Positions 1-10,837 of a DNA stretch of 64,000 bases are shown in pieces. Location: assembly GCA_016648135.1 (NCBI GenBank), contig JADDOH010001524.1, positions 1-64,000 of the forward strand, read 5' to 3'. Origin of the DNA: Agrypnia vestita (lineage: Eukaryota > Arthropoda > Insecta > Trichoptera > Phryganeidae). The stretch's first letter is position 1. The number at the start of each line of letters is the position of its first letter. The notes under the pieces were generated by a model, which saw only the letters and a list, made by a program, of their open reading frames with translations, was not told the origin of the DNA and did not search any database. Position numbers and translations under genes: made by a program.

Positions 1-135
1 TCGCAAAATATAATAGTCCCCTTACCTGAAACATGCACACAATATGATTCGGATATATTTACCTGTACAGAATGTTGGTGTAACAAAAAAAATCATCCAA
101 ATTTACTACAGAAAGATATGGAATGGCTAATATAA
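1..135 (+). CDS. C-terminal end of probable LINE ORF1
   Basis: Frame 1 is open from the first base to a TAA at 133-135. The 44 residues include a cysteine cluster (CTECWCNKKNH) and end 13 nt past the ORF2 start at 123. An overlap of ORF1 and ORF2 is usual in this kind of element, so I read it as the ORF1 tail. It is short, so chance openness cannot be excluded. Confidence 0.5.
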   Translation, partial: SQNIIVPLPETCTQYDSDIFTCTECWCNKKNHPNLLQKDMEWLI

Positions 136-3047
136 TTGATCTGGTAAACCAAATAGATCCCTTTGAACCAATTACCACTAAAACTGTGGACCAACCAGAA
201 AACTGTAAACAACATTTTTGTAGAGGCACTAGCACACTTAAGATTCTAAATATGAACATACGAAGCATAAATCATAATTTTGACGAACTTCTTGTACTAC
301 TGCATCGTCTAAATAAAGACTTTCAAATCATTATTCTCATTATTCTTACGGAATGCTGGTTAAAAGATAAAGACACAATACAGACGATACCAGGATACAC
401 CGGGCATAAAACCTCCAAACATAATAACCAAAATGACGGTGTTGTAACATACATTAAAGCAAATCTAAATGTCGAAGTAACTGAACCAGATATAAGTGAC
501 GCCAATTGTTTAAAAATTAATTTGTGTAATGGTACCTACATATATGGGATTTATCGACCACCGTCCTTCCAAAATGCGTATGAATTCACAAATTCCCTTT
601 CTGAAGAGCTACTCACAATGGCCAAAAACCCAACAATGATCATTGCAGGTGACATAAACATTGACATAACTGCGAGTACTCCCACCACAAACGCATCTGA
701 ATACCTATCCATGTTAGCTGAACAAGGTTTCGTTCCTGCCATCAGCAACCCAACAAGAGGTAACGCATGTTTAGACCATATTATTGTTAAAAGCAAATTC
801 TTGGTGAAAGGAATTGTATGTGAAACTACTATCACGGATCACTTTCCAGTAATGATTGATATTGGAACACAAAAAATAAATACAAAACCTTATACAAAAC
901 CCCGACACAAACTAAATTTTGAAATGCTAAAAAAAGACTTGGAAAAAGAAACTTGGTTACCAGTATACGAGACTAATGATGCTAATACATCATATTCAAA
1001 ATTCCTGTATATTCTACAAAGCCACATTAAAAAAAATCAAGAACATATATCTAATAAATCGAGGAAAAAAATTAAGAAATCTTGGATAACTGAAAGTTTA
1101 GTTAACTGCATAAATAAGAGAGATGTGTTACACAAACAGTCTAAACTTAACCCTCTAAATGTCGGCTTACAAAACTTTTACAAAAAGTATAGAAATATTT
1201 GTAATAGAGCGGTCAAATCCGCTAAACACCTATATTACAAAAATATTATAAAAGAAAATCAACGTGATGCAAAGAAAACATGGGAAATTATAAGAGAAAT
1301 GACTTCTACACAAAATACTAGAAGCAATGATATATGTGATATGCTGATTCAAAATAAAAATCATGCTACTGAGGATAAGGCCATTACTGAAGTGCTAGAT
1401 AATGTAAACGGGCATTTCGCTTCGCTTGGTAAAAATTTAGCACAAAATATTTTGTCTCGTCTAAAAACTACTGAAGAAAACCTTAAAACAAATTTAAATT
1501 CAGCAAATCCATATTCATTTTTCTTTGCTCCAACCTCCATTCATGAAATTGCTGCAATTATTAGTAACCTAAAGTCTAACAATGCCCCTGGAAACGATGA
1601 GGTAACAGCAAAAGTAGTGAAGTATAATAAAGACCAATTAAGTAAGCCTCTTTGTTATATATTCAATCAAAGTCTCTCAACGGGTATCTTTCCAAATGCA
1701 CTAAAACTGGCTAGAATCTGTCCAATATTCAAGGGTGGTGATCCCCGTAATCCGAGCCACTATAGACCTATATCGCTCCTAAGTGTTTTTTCTAAAATCT
1801 TAGAGAAGATAGTTAAAGTACGTCTTTTAAAATACCTGGATATTCACAAAATAATCTCCAACAATCAATACGGGTTCCAATCAAAACTCTCAACAGAAGA
1901 TGCAATATGTCAACTAACGGAATTCTTAGTTACACAATTAGATAAAGACAAACGTTGTATTGGTATATTTTTGGACCTAGCCAAAGCTTTCGATACGGTG
2001 TCTCATCCACTGCTGCTGCACAAGTTATCAGCTTTGGGAATAAGGGGGACGGCTTTGGCGTGGTTTGAAGATTATCTAAATAACAGGGTTCAGGTAGTTA
2101 AATCGGGCGATCACTGCAGCAACCTCCACAAAACATCATATGGAGTACCGCAAGGAAGTGTTTTGGGACCCACGCTCTTCCTCATATATGTCAATGAAAT
2201 GTGTAACTCCAATTTAGAAAACGGTAAAATAATTTCTTTCGCAGATGACACAGTGCTTCTTTTTCAAGATGATTCCTGGGAAGATGTTTTAAAAAAGGCA
2301 CAAAGTGGATTGAATCGAATAACATCATGGCTTGACAAAAATCTACTAACAGTAAATGCTTCAAAGACAAAATACATGTGTTTCTCCATCAGTAAAAGAA
2401 CAGTAATAAAGCAGCCCAAAAATCTACTGATTCACACATGTCAATCAAAAGATAAACCCTGTGATTGTACTAATCTGCAGACAACGGAAGATATACGATA
2501 TCTAGGTGTGTACATAGACCAGCATCTAAACTGGAGAAAACATATTTTGAATCTTACAATCCGAATAAGAAAGCTTGTTTATTTTTTCAAAGAAATTAGA
2601 GATGTACTCGACGCATCGACAAGAAGAATAGTATACTATGCACTGTGTCACTCACTCATTAATTATGCAACTGTCAGTTGGGGTGGTGCAGCTTGTACTA
2701 TATTAGATTCATTAAGCAAAGCCCAGAAAATGGTATTGAGAGTTATTCATAAAAAGCCATTTCGTTTTCCTTCAGAAGAACTTTTCAGAGAATGTCACGT
2801 CCTGGACATCAATCAAACATATTTACTCAACACTTTAAAATATTTTTTCCGACATAAACAAGATCACCAACAAATAACTCACTCACATTCAACAAGGGCA
2901 CAGGTGAACTGCAACTATCTTGTACCAAAATTCAAAAAACTTTTTCACAAAGATTTCACCTCTTCCAAGCACCAAAAACATTCAATACTCTTAACACTAA
3001 ACTTAAAACATGTAGCCATAGTCTCGCGTATTTTTCTTCTAAAGTGA
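123..3047 (+). CDS. LINE ORF2: endonuclease plus reverse transcriptase, C-terminus frameshifted
   Basis: The 974-residue protein begins with an apurinic-type endonuclease domain (about residues 40-250): NMNIRSIN, TECWL, GIYRPP, AGDINID, LDHI and TDHFPV. Reverse transcriptase motifs follow: NAPGND near residue 486, FLDLAKAFDTVSH, YGVPQGSVLGP near 672, and the catalytic FADDT near 706. The enzyme would nick the target and copy element RNA into the nick. Two lesions are visible. A 9-bp tandem duplication (329-346) adds IIL before TECWL. Near 2940-2950 the frame slips: the conserved tail, with FSSKVKLWLHEKG, continues in frame 2 and stops at 3107-3109. The copy is therefore nearly but not fully intact. 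The start at 123 is the first ATG in frame. Confidence 0.88.
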   Translation: MANIIDLVNQIDPFEPITTKTVDQPENCKQHFCRGTSTLKILNMNIRSINHNFDELLVLLHRLNKDFQIIILIILTECWLKDKDTIQTIPGYTGHKTSKHNNQNDGVVTYIKANLNVEVTEPDISDANCLKINLCNGTYIYGIYRPPSFQNAYEFTNSLSEELLTMAKNPTMIIAGDINIDITASTPTTNASEYLSMLAEQGFVPAISNPTRGNACLDHIIVKSKFLVKGIVCETTITDHFPVMIDIGTQKINTKPYTKPRHKLNFEMLKKDLEKETWLPVYETNDANTSYSKFLYILQSHIKKNQEHISNKSRKKIKKSWITESLVNCINKRDVLHKQSKLNPLNVGLQNFYKKYRNICNRAVKSAKHLYYKNIIKENQRDAKKTWEIIREMTSTQNTRSNDICDMLIQNKNHATEDKAITEVLDNVNGHFASLGKNLAQNILSRLKTTEENLKTNLNSANPYSFFFAPTSIHEIAAIISNLKSNNAPGNDEVTAKVVKYNKDQLSKPLCYIFNQSLSTGIFPNALKLARICPIFKGGDPRNPSHYRPISLLSVFSKILEKIVKVRLLKYLDIHKIISNNQYGFQSKLSTEDAICQLTEFLVTQLDKDKRCIGIFLDLAKAFDTVSHPLLLHKLSALGIRGTALAWFEDYLNNRVQVVKSGDHCSNLHKTSYGVPQGSVLGPTLFLIYVNEMCNSNLENGKIISFADDTVLLFQDDSWEDVLKKAQSGLNRITSWLDKNLLTVNASKTKYMCFSISKRTVIKQPKNLLIHTCQSKDKPCDCTNLQTTEDIRYLGVYIDQHLNWRKHILNLTIRIRKLVYFFKEIRDVLDASTRRIVYYALCHSLINYATVSWGGAACTILDSLSKAQKMVLRVIHKKPFRFPSEELFRECHVLDINQTYLLNTLKYFFRHKQDHQQITHSHSTRAQVNCNYLVPKFKKLFHKDFTSSKHQKHSILLTLNLKHVAIVSRIFLLK

Positions 3048-3151
3048 AACTCTGGCTGCATGAAAAGGGAAGGAAGCATGCCCAAAACCTATTAAAAGCC
3101 ATCATATAAACTAAATTTAAAATATACTATTCCTACAAGAACATTTACTGT

Positions 3152-3816
3152 CACTTACTGTCTTACTGTTACTGTCATCTTTTTAAATACTTTTAATTGT
3201 TTTATTTTATTTTATTTTATTAATATCCTATTCAGATCATTTTTTTCACTTACTGTCTTACTGTTACTGTCATCTTTTTAAATACTTTTAATTGTTTTAT
3301 TTTATTTTATTTTATTAATATCCTATTCAGATCATTTTTTTCACTTACTGTCTTACTGTTACTGTCATCTTTTTAAATACTTTTAATTGTTTTATTTTAT
3401 TTTATTTTATTAATATCCTATTCAGATCATTTTTTTCACTTACTGTCTTACTGTTACTGTCATCTTTTTAAATACTTTTAATTGTTTTATTTTATTTTAT
3501 TTTATTAATATCCTATTCAGATCATTTTTTTCACTTACTGTCTTACTGTTACTGTCATCTTTTTAAATACTTTTAATTGTTTTATTTTATTTTATTTTAT
3601 TAATATCCTATTCAGATCATTTTTTTTCACTTACTGTCTTACTGTTACTGTCATCTTTTTAAATACTTTTAATTGTTTTATTTTATTTTATTTTATTAAT
3701 ATCCTATTCAGATCTTTTTTTTCACTTACTGTCTTACTGTTACTGTCATCTTTTTAAATACTTTTAATTGTTTTATTTTATTTTATTTTATTAATATCCT
3801 ATTCAGATCATTTTTT
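3152..3816 (+). repeat. Seven-copy 95-bp tandem array in the LINE 3' region
   Basis: A unit beginning CACTTACTGTCTTACTG recurs at 3152, 3247, 3342, 3437, 3532, 3628 and 3723. Spacing is 95 bp, once 96. Copies are almost identical, differing in T-run length and one base in the sixth. Each holds a TTTTA microsatellite. The array lies between the ORF2 stop and the 3' tail. Confidence 0.95.
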
Positions 3817-4145
3817 TTCCTTTGTCTATAATATAATTAATTAACACCATTATTAAATTGTAAACATTTAATTATTACTATTACTTAATTTTATTTGGCA
3901 ATAAGATTTATTCACAAATGTTATATAAATAATAAATATTCTTGAACATTATACTACTGGAAGAGCACTGTCTGCTATAATACAGTAAATTACTAGTGTA
4001 GCAGGCAGGGCGTCAAATCAATTTAGTGTTTACTTGCTGCCAAGACACTCAACAACAATGAAAAAAGCTTCATTAAATTTTGTAAACACTGTAAACATTT
4101 GTAACATTGAACATTGAATAAACATTTGAATTTGAATTTGAATTT
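3817..4145 (+). other. LINE 3' untranslated tail
   Basis: This is AT-rich sequence without coding potential, running to the TTTGAA-unit tail. It is part of the LINE above. Confidence 0.6.
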
Positions 4146-5047
4146 TACTTTTTTTTAATCAAAAATTTCATTATGTTATATTCCTCCACTAAACTTTCGA
4201 TTCAATCTATTTTTTTTTAAATATAGTTTGTTGACTTCTAGCTCTAGCTTCTAAATTTAAAACTGAAACTAGGTCAGGCGAATGATATACCGGTCGTTAA
4301 TAATGTTAATCATGTGGAAGGCAATAATTTATTTTGATGAGCTATATTTTGACATTAGGTGTAATAAAACAAATTTTAGAATGAAGTAAATGATTTTAAA
4401 ATTAAACACTTATAAAGAATGATATATTTTGTGATGATTTGTTGATTATAACATTCAAGACGGTGATGAGATAACTAAGGAACACAGCGCAAGACGAGTA
4501 TCTGCTTTAGTATACCAATGTACAAATACATATTGTGAAATTATAATGATCCGTTCCATTTGCAATGGGTATTGCAAGCAAGTTCCTTAAAAGATCATGA
4601 GCTTCGCTGTTCGTAAATAATATACAATAAACTTGTAACTGTAACACGGTTCAGGCAAATAAATCAGCATACGTTAGAATGGTAGGCAAATCAAGTAAAG
4701 AATTGAGGCAATTGTGAGACACGGAGAAAAAAGACTTACTTGAAACATTTACATTAGAACATTTGATTTATTTAATACCGATACGTCATACGCCATTAAT
4801 TTATTAATTTATTTATTACTTCACCATAAGCCATTAATTTTTAAGTCTTTAATTTGGTTCTTGTATATTGTATATGTCATCAGGAACATGAACATGATTG
4901 ACAATGTTAATATTTCATTTTTACATGCTCATGATGTTTGCTTCATTAGCTGACAATGCATCTGAATAACCTCGTACGCTACAGTAATTCTAAGACTGAC
5001 ATCAACATTGCAAAAATTAAATGCCTTAATATGGGCAGAAGGTAGAT
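4146..5047. other. AT-rich spacer, nothing recognised
   Basis: I see no open frame with coding character, no RNA gene and no clear repeat boundary in this stretch. Confidence 0.5.
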
Positions 5048-5186
5048 GAAGGGCTGTTTAATCAGTATTTAGAGTAATAGTTAAGCAAAAAGCATATATT
5101 TTTACAAAACCGGGTGTTTTTATTGGTGGAAAATGCAAAAATCTATATTTTTTTTATCTTTGCTTCTGATCAAACAACCGGCCCTG
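5048..5186. mobile_element. Palindromic MITE, GGCCGGTTGTTT family, diverged copy
   Basis: The left end reads GAAGGGCTGTTTAATCAG and the right end CTGATCAAACAACCGGCCCT, which are inverted relatives. The core contains ATTGGTGGAAAA and ATCTATATTT as in the copies at 16317 and 17536. It is a non-coding hairpin element of roughly 140 bp. Confidence 0.65.
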
Positions 5187-5565
5187 TATACGAGACGAAG
5201 CTTTTGATATATGTATAATATTTAATTGATTTAAATATCTGGAGCCCAAGGTGACACAAGAGAATGATAAAATAATAATAAATCAATGCCAGAATAAACA
5301 CCAATTTAATCCTCGCACAGACAGTTAAACACTACTCTTTCCTGCACTTAGATATGACTTTTGTTCTTCTTATCAAAATATTAAACATCACATAAAATTT
5401 CAATATCTATAAGTTTATGCATTTCATTGGAGTGATGGGTCATTTTCCTTTTTTTTTTAAAAAGAGATGCGAACATTAACTATTTTCAAAATAAGCTAAA
5501 CGCTTTTGCTATGAAAATATATTGTGGATTCAAAATAATAAACATTCTTCAGAACCTCAATCGAA

Positions 5566-5735
5566 GCGCAGTCGGCTAGACTGTGGAATCAACTATGCAC
5601 AGATATCCGGAAACCTACTTCAACTGTTCCACTGAATTGTGTGGTTGGTCGGAAGTCGGCAATAAACCTCCCATTGTAATAGTATGTATGCAAAAAGTGC
5701 TAAAAAGCTAATAAATAATAAAAATAAGCAATTGT
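5566..5735 (+). mobile_element. 5'-truncated LINE 3' end
   Basis: The sequence GCGCAGTCGGCTAGACTGTG followed by a GTGTGGTTGG and GGCAATAAACCTCC block matches the 3' ends at 16985-17395 and 37100-37505. It ends in an AATAAATAATAAAA tail. It is a dead-on-arrival copy without coding capacity. Confidence 0.6.
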
Positions 5736-5794
5736 GCTATCTGTGACATTTTTTTTATTATGACAGTTGTATATTTTTAAATACATATGTGATT

Positions 5795-5999
5795 AACGCG
5801 GACACATTCACTGCAAATATATATGTATTTCGGTGTTTTTTATGAAAATGAAGATTATTATTATTCATTTATATCAGAATGTATACGTTAGACTGCAATT
5901 TTTTAGGGCGATAATGTAGATAGAATCTTTGTTCTTATACAAAAACTGAACATTATTTACAATAATTAAGAAAATATAAGTATTAATCGACAGGCCGCG
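5795..5999 (+). repeat. Dispersed repeat, inverted partner at 58743-58965
   Basis: A block containing ACATTCACTGCAAATATATA, TTTTTTAGGGCGATAATGTA and GACAGGCCGCGACC recurs in reverse at 58743-58965. No terminal repeats or coding sequence were seen, so the class is unknown. Confidence 0.6.
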
Positions 6000-6120
6000 A
6001 CCAAAATGAATATTTATATGTACGCAGAATATGTTTTCTTATAAGTTTAAAATAGCATCTTTTTGATGGATCATCATCATCAATAAGATAAAGCCATTAA
6101 CAATATTTTTGTAGTATATA

Positions 6121-6615
6121 CACGGTGTCTCACAGCTAATAGCAAAAACTTTACAGGTGAATTATTGCCTTGATAATGAGTCGAAAATGTTCAAACAACC
6201 ATGACCTAATACAAATAGTTATGGAGATATGCAATATCAAAGATTGCATTTTTTTTCAATATTTCTGACTTATTTTTCGAAAAATGTTGAACTATCATTA
6301 CAGTAACTTATATCGATCATGGAAAATTTATTCGATTCAATATAACCCAAATAAAATGACAAAAACCTTATTTTTATCATTTTATTCGACTTGTATTAAA
6401 GCAAATGAATTTTTCATAATCAATATAAGTTACTGTAATGATTTTTTAACTTTGTTCAAAAAATAAACCAGAAATATTGAAAAAATGCAAACTTTGATAT
6501 TGCATATCTCCATAAATATTGATATTTGGTCATAGTTGCTCGCAAAATTTTCGACTCATTATCAAGGCAGGAATCCAAAATGTAAAGTTTTTGCTACTGG
6601 CTATGAGTCACCCTG
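6121..6615. mobile_element. Palindromic MITE with TA target duplication, mariner-like ends
   Basis: The left end CACGGTGTCTCACAGC and the right end GGCTATGAGTCACCCTG are inverted repeats. They continue inward for well over 100 bp, and the core is also self-complementary (ATTACAGTAACTTAT against ATAAGTTACTGTAAT). TA flanks both ends. CAGGGTG-type ends with a TA duplication suggest mobilisation by a Tc1/mariner transposase. A 60-codon frame inside is chance. Confidence 0.85.
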
Positions 6616-6944
6616 TATACATGTTAACTTTGAGATTTCCGCGAGCACTGGTGTGTGGAAAACTTTGAAGCCTTCTGGACTGGAAAGTGTTCGAGGGTGG
6701 ATTCCCTGAGGAAAAGTAAGCCGACATTTCGGCAATGTTACATTTGGCATTGTCAAGGCTTGATCCTACAAGTTTCTCTAGAACTCTAGAAAGTCGAACT
6801 ATAATTTTCAGTGGGTGAAATAAATCTCTCACCAAAAAGATTACGGTGATTAGGTTTTTGGATTTGGTCCCGTCGGATTGAAAAATCTCGAATTTTCCCA
6901 AACCCTAGCTGTTCTATAATAAGTAGATTATTATTTAAACAAAA
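6616..6944. other. Spacer without supported gene
   Basis: A 97-codon minus-strand frame (6608-6901) spans most of this interval and overlaps the MITE end. It matches no family I recognise and shows no domain pattern. I treat it as chance or old repeat. Confidence 0.4.
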
Positions 6945-7290
6945 AAGGCTGGTTGTTTGATCAGTGTTATCCTTTTCATCCCGAATCGATTCGAATGTGC
7001 GTTCACATAAAAAAATATTTCCTGCTAACTAAACCGTTTTTTGGGTTCAAACCGGCCTGCAATGATCGTGCGCTGTACTGCGCGTATACGCACCATCATT
7101 GCAGGCTGGTTTGAACCCGAAAAACGGTTTAGTTAGTGGTAAATATATATAATGTGAACGCACGATCTTATCGATCTGGGCTGAAAGGGTTATAATAGTT
7201 AAGCAAAAAAGGTTTTTTTTTTTATGAAAACGGACTGTTTAATTGGTGGAAAATGAAAAAATCTAGGTGATGATTGATTTCAAAGTTAAA
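6945..7290. mobile_element. Palindromic MITE (GGCTGGTTGTTT family) interrupted by a second MITE
   Basis: The left part GGCTGGTTGTTTGATCAG stops at 6966. It resumes at about 7194 with AATAGTTAAGCAAAAAAGG and ATTGGTGGAAAATG, colinear with the uninterrupted copy at 5048-5186. The right terminus is eroded. The interruption is the element at 6967-7193. Confidence 0.65.
6967..7193. mobile_element. Palindromic MITE, probably piggyBac-mobilised
   Basis: Nearly the whole 227 bp folds back on itself. The arms contain GTGCGTTCACAT, AACTAAACCG and TTGAACCC, and the central loop is at about 7075-7090. The right outer end reads ACCCTTTCAGCCC in reverse next to TTATAA. CCC-type ends beside a TTAA-like target point to piggyBac-type transposition, though the target is degenerate. 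Confidence 0.75.
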
Positions 7291-7841
7291 ACGTTAAAAA
7301 TCTAATTATTTAAAAGTGTTCAGCCTGTGGTTTGTGATGTTTAGTTAATATGGAAGAAAAATCCAGTTTATAAAAAGAGATTTTCATCAAAGGACGGGTT
7401 TTGAACACATTCATTATTTGCTGTTAATAGTATTCCTACTATGTACTATGCTTTAAATGGGCATTCCTGATTTTTTGTAATCTATTAACATTATTGCCGG
7501 ATACATGACCTCATAATTTTCTCTTAATACTCGCAGTATCTGAGCGGAAGGCAATAAAGATATCCAAAGTGAGAAATATCAGATTTAATTTATGTAAGAA
7601 GTGTGACTTGAGAATATTTGCAATGGTGAATGCATGTCAAGTGTTCACTCCTCCGCTGCCTAAGGTACTTGAAATGGCTGGAGAATTATTTGAGAACCTG
7701 AAATAAACATTGCAAGTGTGCTTGAAATTTAAAAATTGAGGCTTTTTACATATTTGAAAAATGTGAACAGAAAGATTAAATAGCCGTATTGATTTTGTTC
7801 AAAACAATTTAACCACAAAATACGTGAATCGCGCAAGACTC
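7291..7841. other. AT-rich spacer, nothing recognised
   Basis: No coding signal, RNA gene or bounded repeat was seen. Confidence 0.4.
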
Positions 7842-7945
7842 CAGGCGCGTGCAGTAATGACAATGAAGCATGACTTTTACGTAATCATATTTTGGAAAAA
7901 ACATCAAAATAAAATATTTATGTGACAGAATATTAAGGTGTATAT
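7842..7945. mobile_element. Fragment of GGCGTGCAGTG hAT-type MITE
   Basis: CAGGCGCGTGCAGTAATGAC followed by GAAGCATGACTTTT matches the left half of the complete copy at 48473-48659. The right end is missing. Confidence 0.6.
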
Positions 7946-8688
7946 TCAGAATAATTTCAGTATGTTCGAAATTTTCAAGAACGCAATACTGGATTTTGTT
8001 CCCAGAGGGATCATCATTAATCAAGATATGTTATAGATGTGTCACAGAGACAAAGCTACACATTTATACAGTAGGTATGGAAGTCTTTCAGGTATCGTAC
8101 GACTGTGTATTAAGTGATCACTTTTACACAATGTAACGTTCACCAACCACCCATAATTGACCACCATATCAATAAAAATTTTGAGAGTCATGTATATGAT
8201 GTTAATTATACAACTCATTCCATGTTTGCCTTTGATGTTCAACATTTGCTACTAACGCTGTATCGTCTGCAAATAGTAGGCAGAATACGATGTACCCTCC
8301 ATGTTGATATATATTTTTTTTGATGTTCGTCTTGTTTTTTCGTTTGTTGAAAATTTTGTTTCATTTTCGCTTGAAATTCGATATCCATGCCACGTGAGTG
8401 CGTCAGTCCACACGTCCACAGTCCGCATTTCGTAGAGAAATGGTACTCATACTCATAATTAATAAGCATATTAATTCATTTGTTGAAAATTAAAAAAAAG
8501 AGCACAACTAACATTGGATAAGTTCTCTAAAAAAACGAGTGCTGGTTAATCAACTGTGAACCACCAGGACATCAATCATCAGAATGGACATTCCTGATGT
8601 CATAATGGAAGGCAATTCACCTTCCAAATGGTCTAACTTCTAATATAGTGGAATAAAACGGTGTTGTTTATATTCATTTTTTTAAATA
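7946..8688. other. Spacer with short dispersed-repeat similarity
   Basis: A segment near 8110-8150 (GTGATCACTTTTACACAATG) recurs inverted near 18180-18210. Nothing coding was recognised; the 60-76 codon frames overlap each other on both strands and lack domain patterns. Confidence 0.4.
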
Positions 8689-9976
8689 TTAGGTCCTTAC
8701 ATATGAAATTGGCGTTTAGTATGGGAGGAACATAAAGCCGATTTTTTTTTATTATAATATATTTATTTAATCAAAGTATGTACCATTGCTATCTATGCAC
8801 TTTTGCCATCTCATAGGTAGTTCATCGATCCCTTTACTAAAAAAACCATTCGGACGGGAATCAATAAAATCTTTGAAGGCGGTTTGGACTGCCCCATCGG
8901 AGTTGAATTTTTTCCTTTGCAAGAAGTTATCCAAATTTCGAAAAAAATGGTAATCTGTTGGGGCAAGGTCCGGAGAGTACGGTGGATGTCTTAGACATTC
9001 CAATTGAAGCTCCTCTAATTTGGTAGCCATCTATTGTGCAGTGTGTGGTCTAGCGTTATCATGAAGCAGCAGTGGCCTAGAGCGATTAACCAGCCTCGGT
9101 TGTTTAGCAGCTAGCTTTTCCATCATGGTTTGCAGTTGCTGACAATAGACATCTGCCGTAATCGTATGGCCAGATTTAAGAAAGCTGTAGTGAACGACAC
9201 CAGCACTAGTCCACCAAACGCTCACAAGTAACTTTTTTGGAGTCATTTTTCGCTTGGGGCATGGTTTTGCTAGTTCGGCAGGGTTCAGCCATTGCGATGA
9301 GCGCTTCCGATTATCGTACAGGATCCACTTTTTATCACAGGTAAAATGATTCGATTTAAAATCCCTTCATTATTGTGCCGGTTGAGTAATGCAACGCAGC
9401 AGTCAACGCGCGTTTGTTGATTTGCTTCACTCAATTCGTGAGGTACCCACCTTTCAAGCTTTTTCACCTTACCAATTTGCTTCAAGTGGATTAAAACAGT
9501 TTTATCACTAACACCGCAGCCTGCAGCTAACTCGGATGTGGTTTGCGATGGATCCGCTTCCACAATAGCCTTCAATTCTTCATTATCAACTTTGGTCTCC
9601 GGCCGTCCACGGGGCTTGTTCTGCAGGTCGAAATTTCCAGAACGAAAACGTTGGAACCAAAAACGCACTGTGTTTTCTTTTGCGGCACCGTCGCCATACA
9701 CATCATTAATCCTTCGAGCCGTTTCTGCAGCACTGGTGCCACGGTGGAACTCGTACTCGTAAATAACGCGATATTTCAAGTTTTTCATTTTGTAAACTGA
9801 GTGACGCAAAGAAAAAAACAATTGAGGAAAAAACAAATGAATTATAATTTTCAAAACACAAATACATGAGTAAATAGCTGTATAAATTTGGATTTGGAAT
9901 TCCTAACCAAAGAGAAGATATTTGAGATCAAATTTGCCAGTACGGCAAAACGCCAATTTCATATGTAAGGACCTAA
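8689..9976 (-). mobile_element. mariner copy 1 (DD34D, cecropia-like)
   Basis: The terminal inverted repeats start TTAGGTCCTTACATATGAAA and lie in a TA target duplication (8687-8688 and 9977-9978). Length is 1288 bp. The transposase is encoded on the minus strand and is broken. Copy 2 at 53069-54361 is nearly identical, which implies recent movement. Confidence 0.95.
8767..9788 (-). pseudogene. mariner transposase, one frameshift and one stop
   Basis: The N-terminal helix-turn-helix region (AAETARRINDVYGDGAA, WFQRFRSGNFDL) and WVPHEL are intact. A 2-bp insertion near 9345-9355 (ATCATTTTACC where copy 2 has ATCATTACC) shifts the frame at the first catalytic aspartate block. The next codon is also changed, giving DK where copy 2 has DE. 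A CAG-to-TAG change at about 9031-9033 then cuts the protein after HDNARPHTAQ. The third block, YSPDLAPTDYHFF, is intact. Spacing of the second and third aspartates is 34 residues. Overall similarity is to the cecropia subfamily, the group that includes Hsmar1. The copy cannot make active enzyme. Confidence 0.93.
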
Positions 9977-9978
9977 TA

Positions 9979-10837
9979 TTAAAAATGAATTTTCACAATG
10001 TTACAAACAAAAAACTAGAACATTTAAAATAAAAACTCTCAAAAACAATCATTGTTTTTTTCATCCAAAAGTTAAATTTGTGATTAAAATTTTGTTTATA
10101 CATAGATTTATGTATAGTATATTGACATATATTATGTACGTAAATATACTGAATACATATAAACATATAAATGTATTACGTCCATATACAGTATATTTAC
10201 AGCATCACGACAAGTAAATTTCTGTCATAATGACAAAGCATTAATAAGTAGTGGTTAATGCATAATTAAAATGTATTTGCAATGATTTACAAGAATTTTC
10301 AGGGGAAAATTTTTTTGTTAAAGAATAAAGCAAAATTCGGGGCTGGGAATGGATTAAACCATTTTTGGTTAATTAGAATGGGAAAATTTTGTTTGATATT
10401 TGTCCTGTTTGATAGTCATCCTTCCCTCGGGAACGGATTCATAACGGATATCGAGGATCCATATCATCAAAATGACTGTTCTCGGACCTACTTCAAATTC
10501 CTTCAGTTCTTTTATACAATTGTCCATGACAAGTTGAAAAGCTGCTGTAGAATTACACAGCTCTGTTTGACGCTTTGTCACACATGGCATTTTAATCTGA
10601 ATATTTCGTGTAAATGAGTAAGAGTGCAGGTTCATATATTTTTGTTTTTCAAAAATAGAAAAGACTAATTTTGCAAAAACAAAATGTAAGGGGGAAATTT
10701 TAAGACAGCAAATAAAAGTTGAGTTTTTATAAAATTAAATATTTAATACAAATGCACAAAACACTTATCAATGTTTCCTTTCCAGACAATTTGTGCACTG
10801 CACAGAAATCTGTATCATAATATCACTTTGGCACTTA
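9979..10837. other. Spacer downstream of gene A
   Basis: Two overlapping frames on opposite strands (10282-10617 plus, 10369-10635 minus) have no recognisable domain. No bounded repeat was seen. Confidence 0.4.

Larger units (their letters stand above)
1..4145 (+). mobile_element. LINE (non-LTR retrotransposon), jockey/CR1-like, 5' end outside window
   Basis: The element runs from the window edge to a short run of TTTGAA units near 4120-4145, which looks like the simple-repeat 3' tail of a CR1/Daphne/Kiri-type LINE. It holds the end of an upstream ORF, an endonuclease/reverse transcriptase ORF, a tandem array and a 3' untranslated tail. Orientation is plus. The clade assignment rests on motif style and tail only. 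I could not see a target-site duplication because the 5' end is outside the window. Confidence 0.85.

Noticed and set aside
3152..3816. CRISPR-like array
   Set aside because: The 95-bp units are contiguous with no spacers, in a eukaryotic LINE; it is an ordinary tandem repeat.
6608..6901. 97-codon minus-strand frame
   Set aside because: Its 3' end runs into the palindromic MITE at 6121-6615 and the protein has no recognisable features.
10369..10635. 88-codon minus-strand frame past gene A
   Set aside because: It overlaps a similarly long frame on the other strand, has no domain pattern, and I recognise no family.
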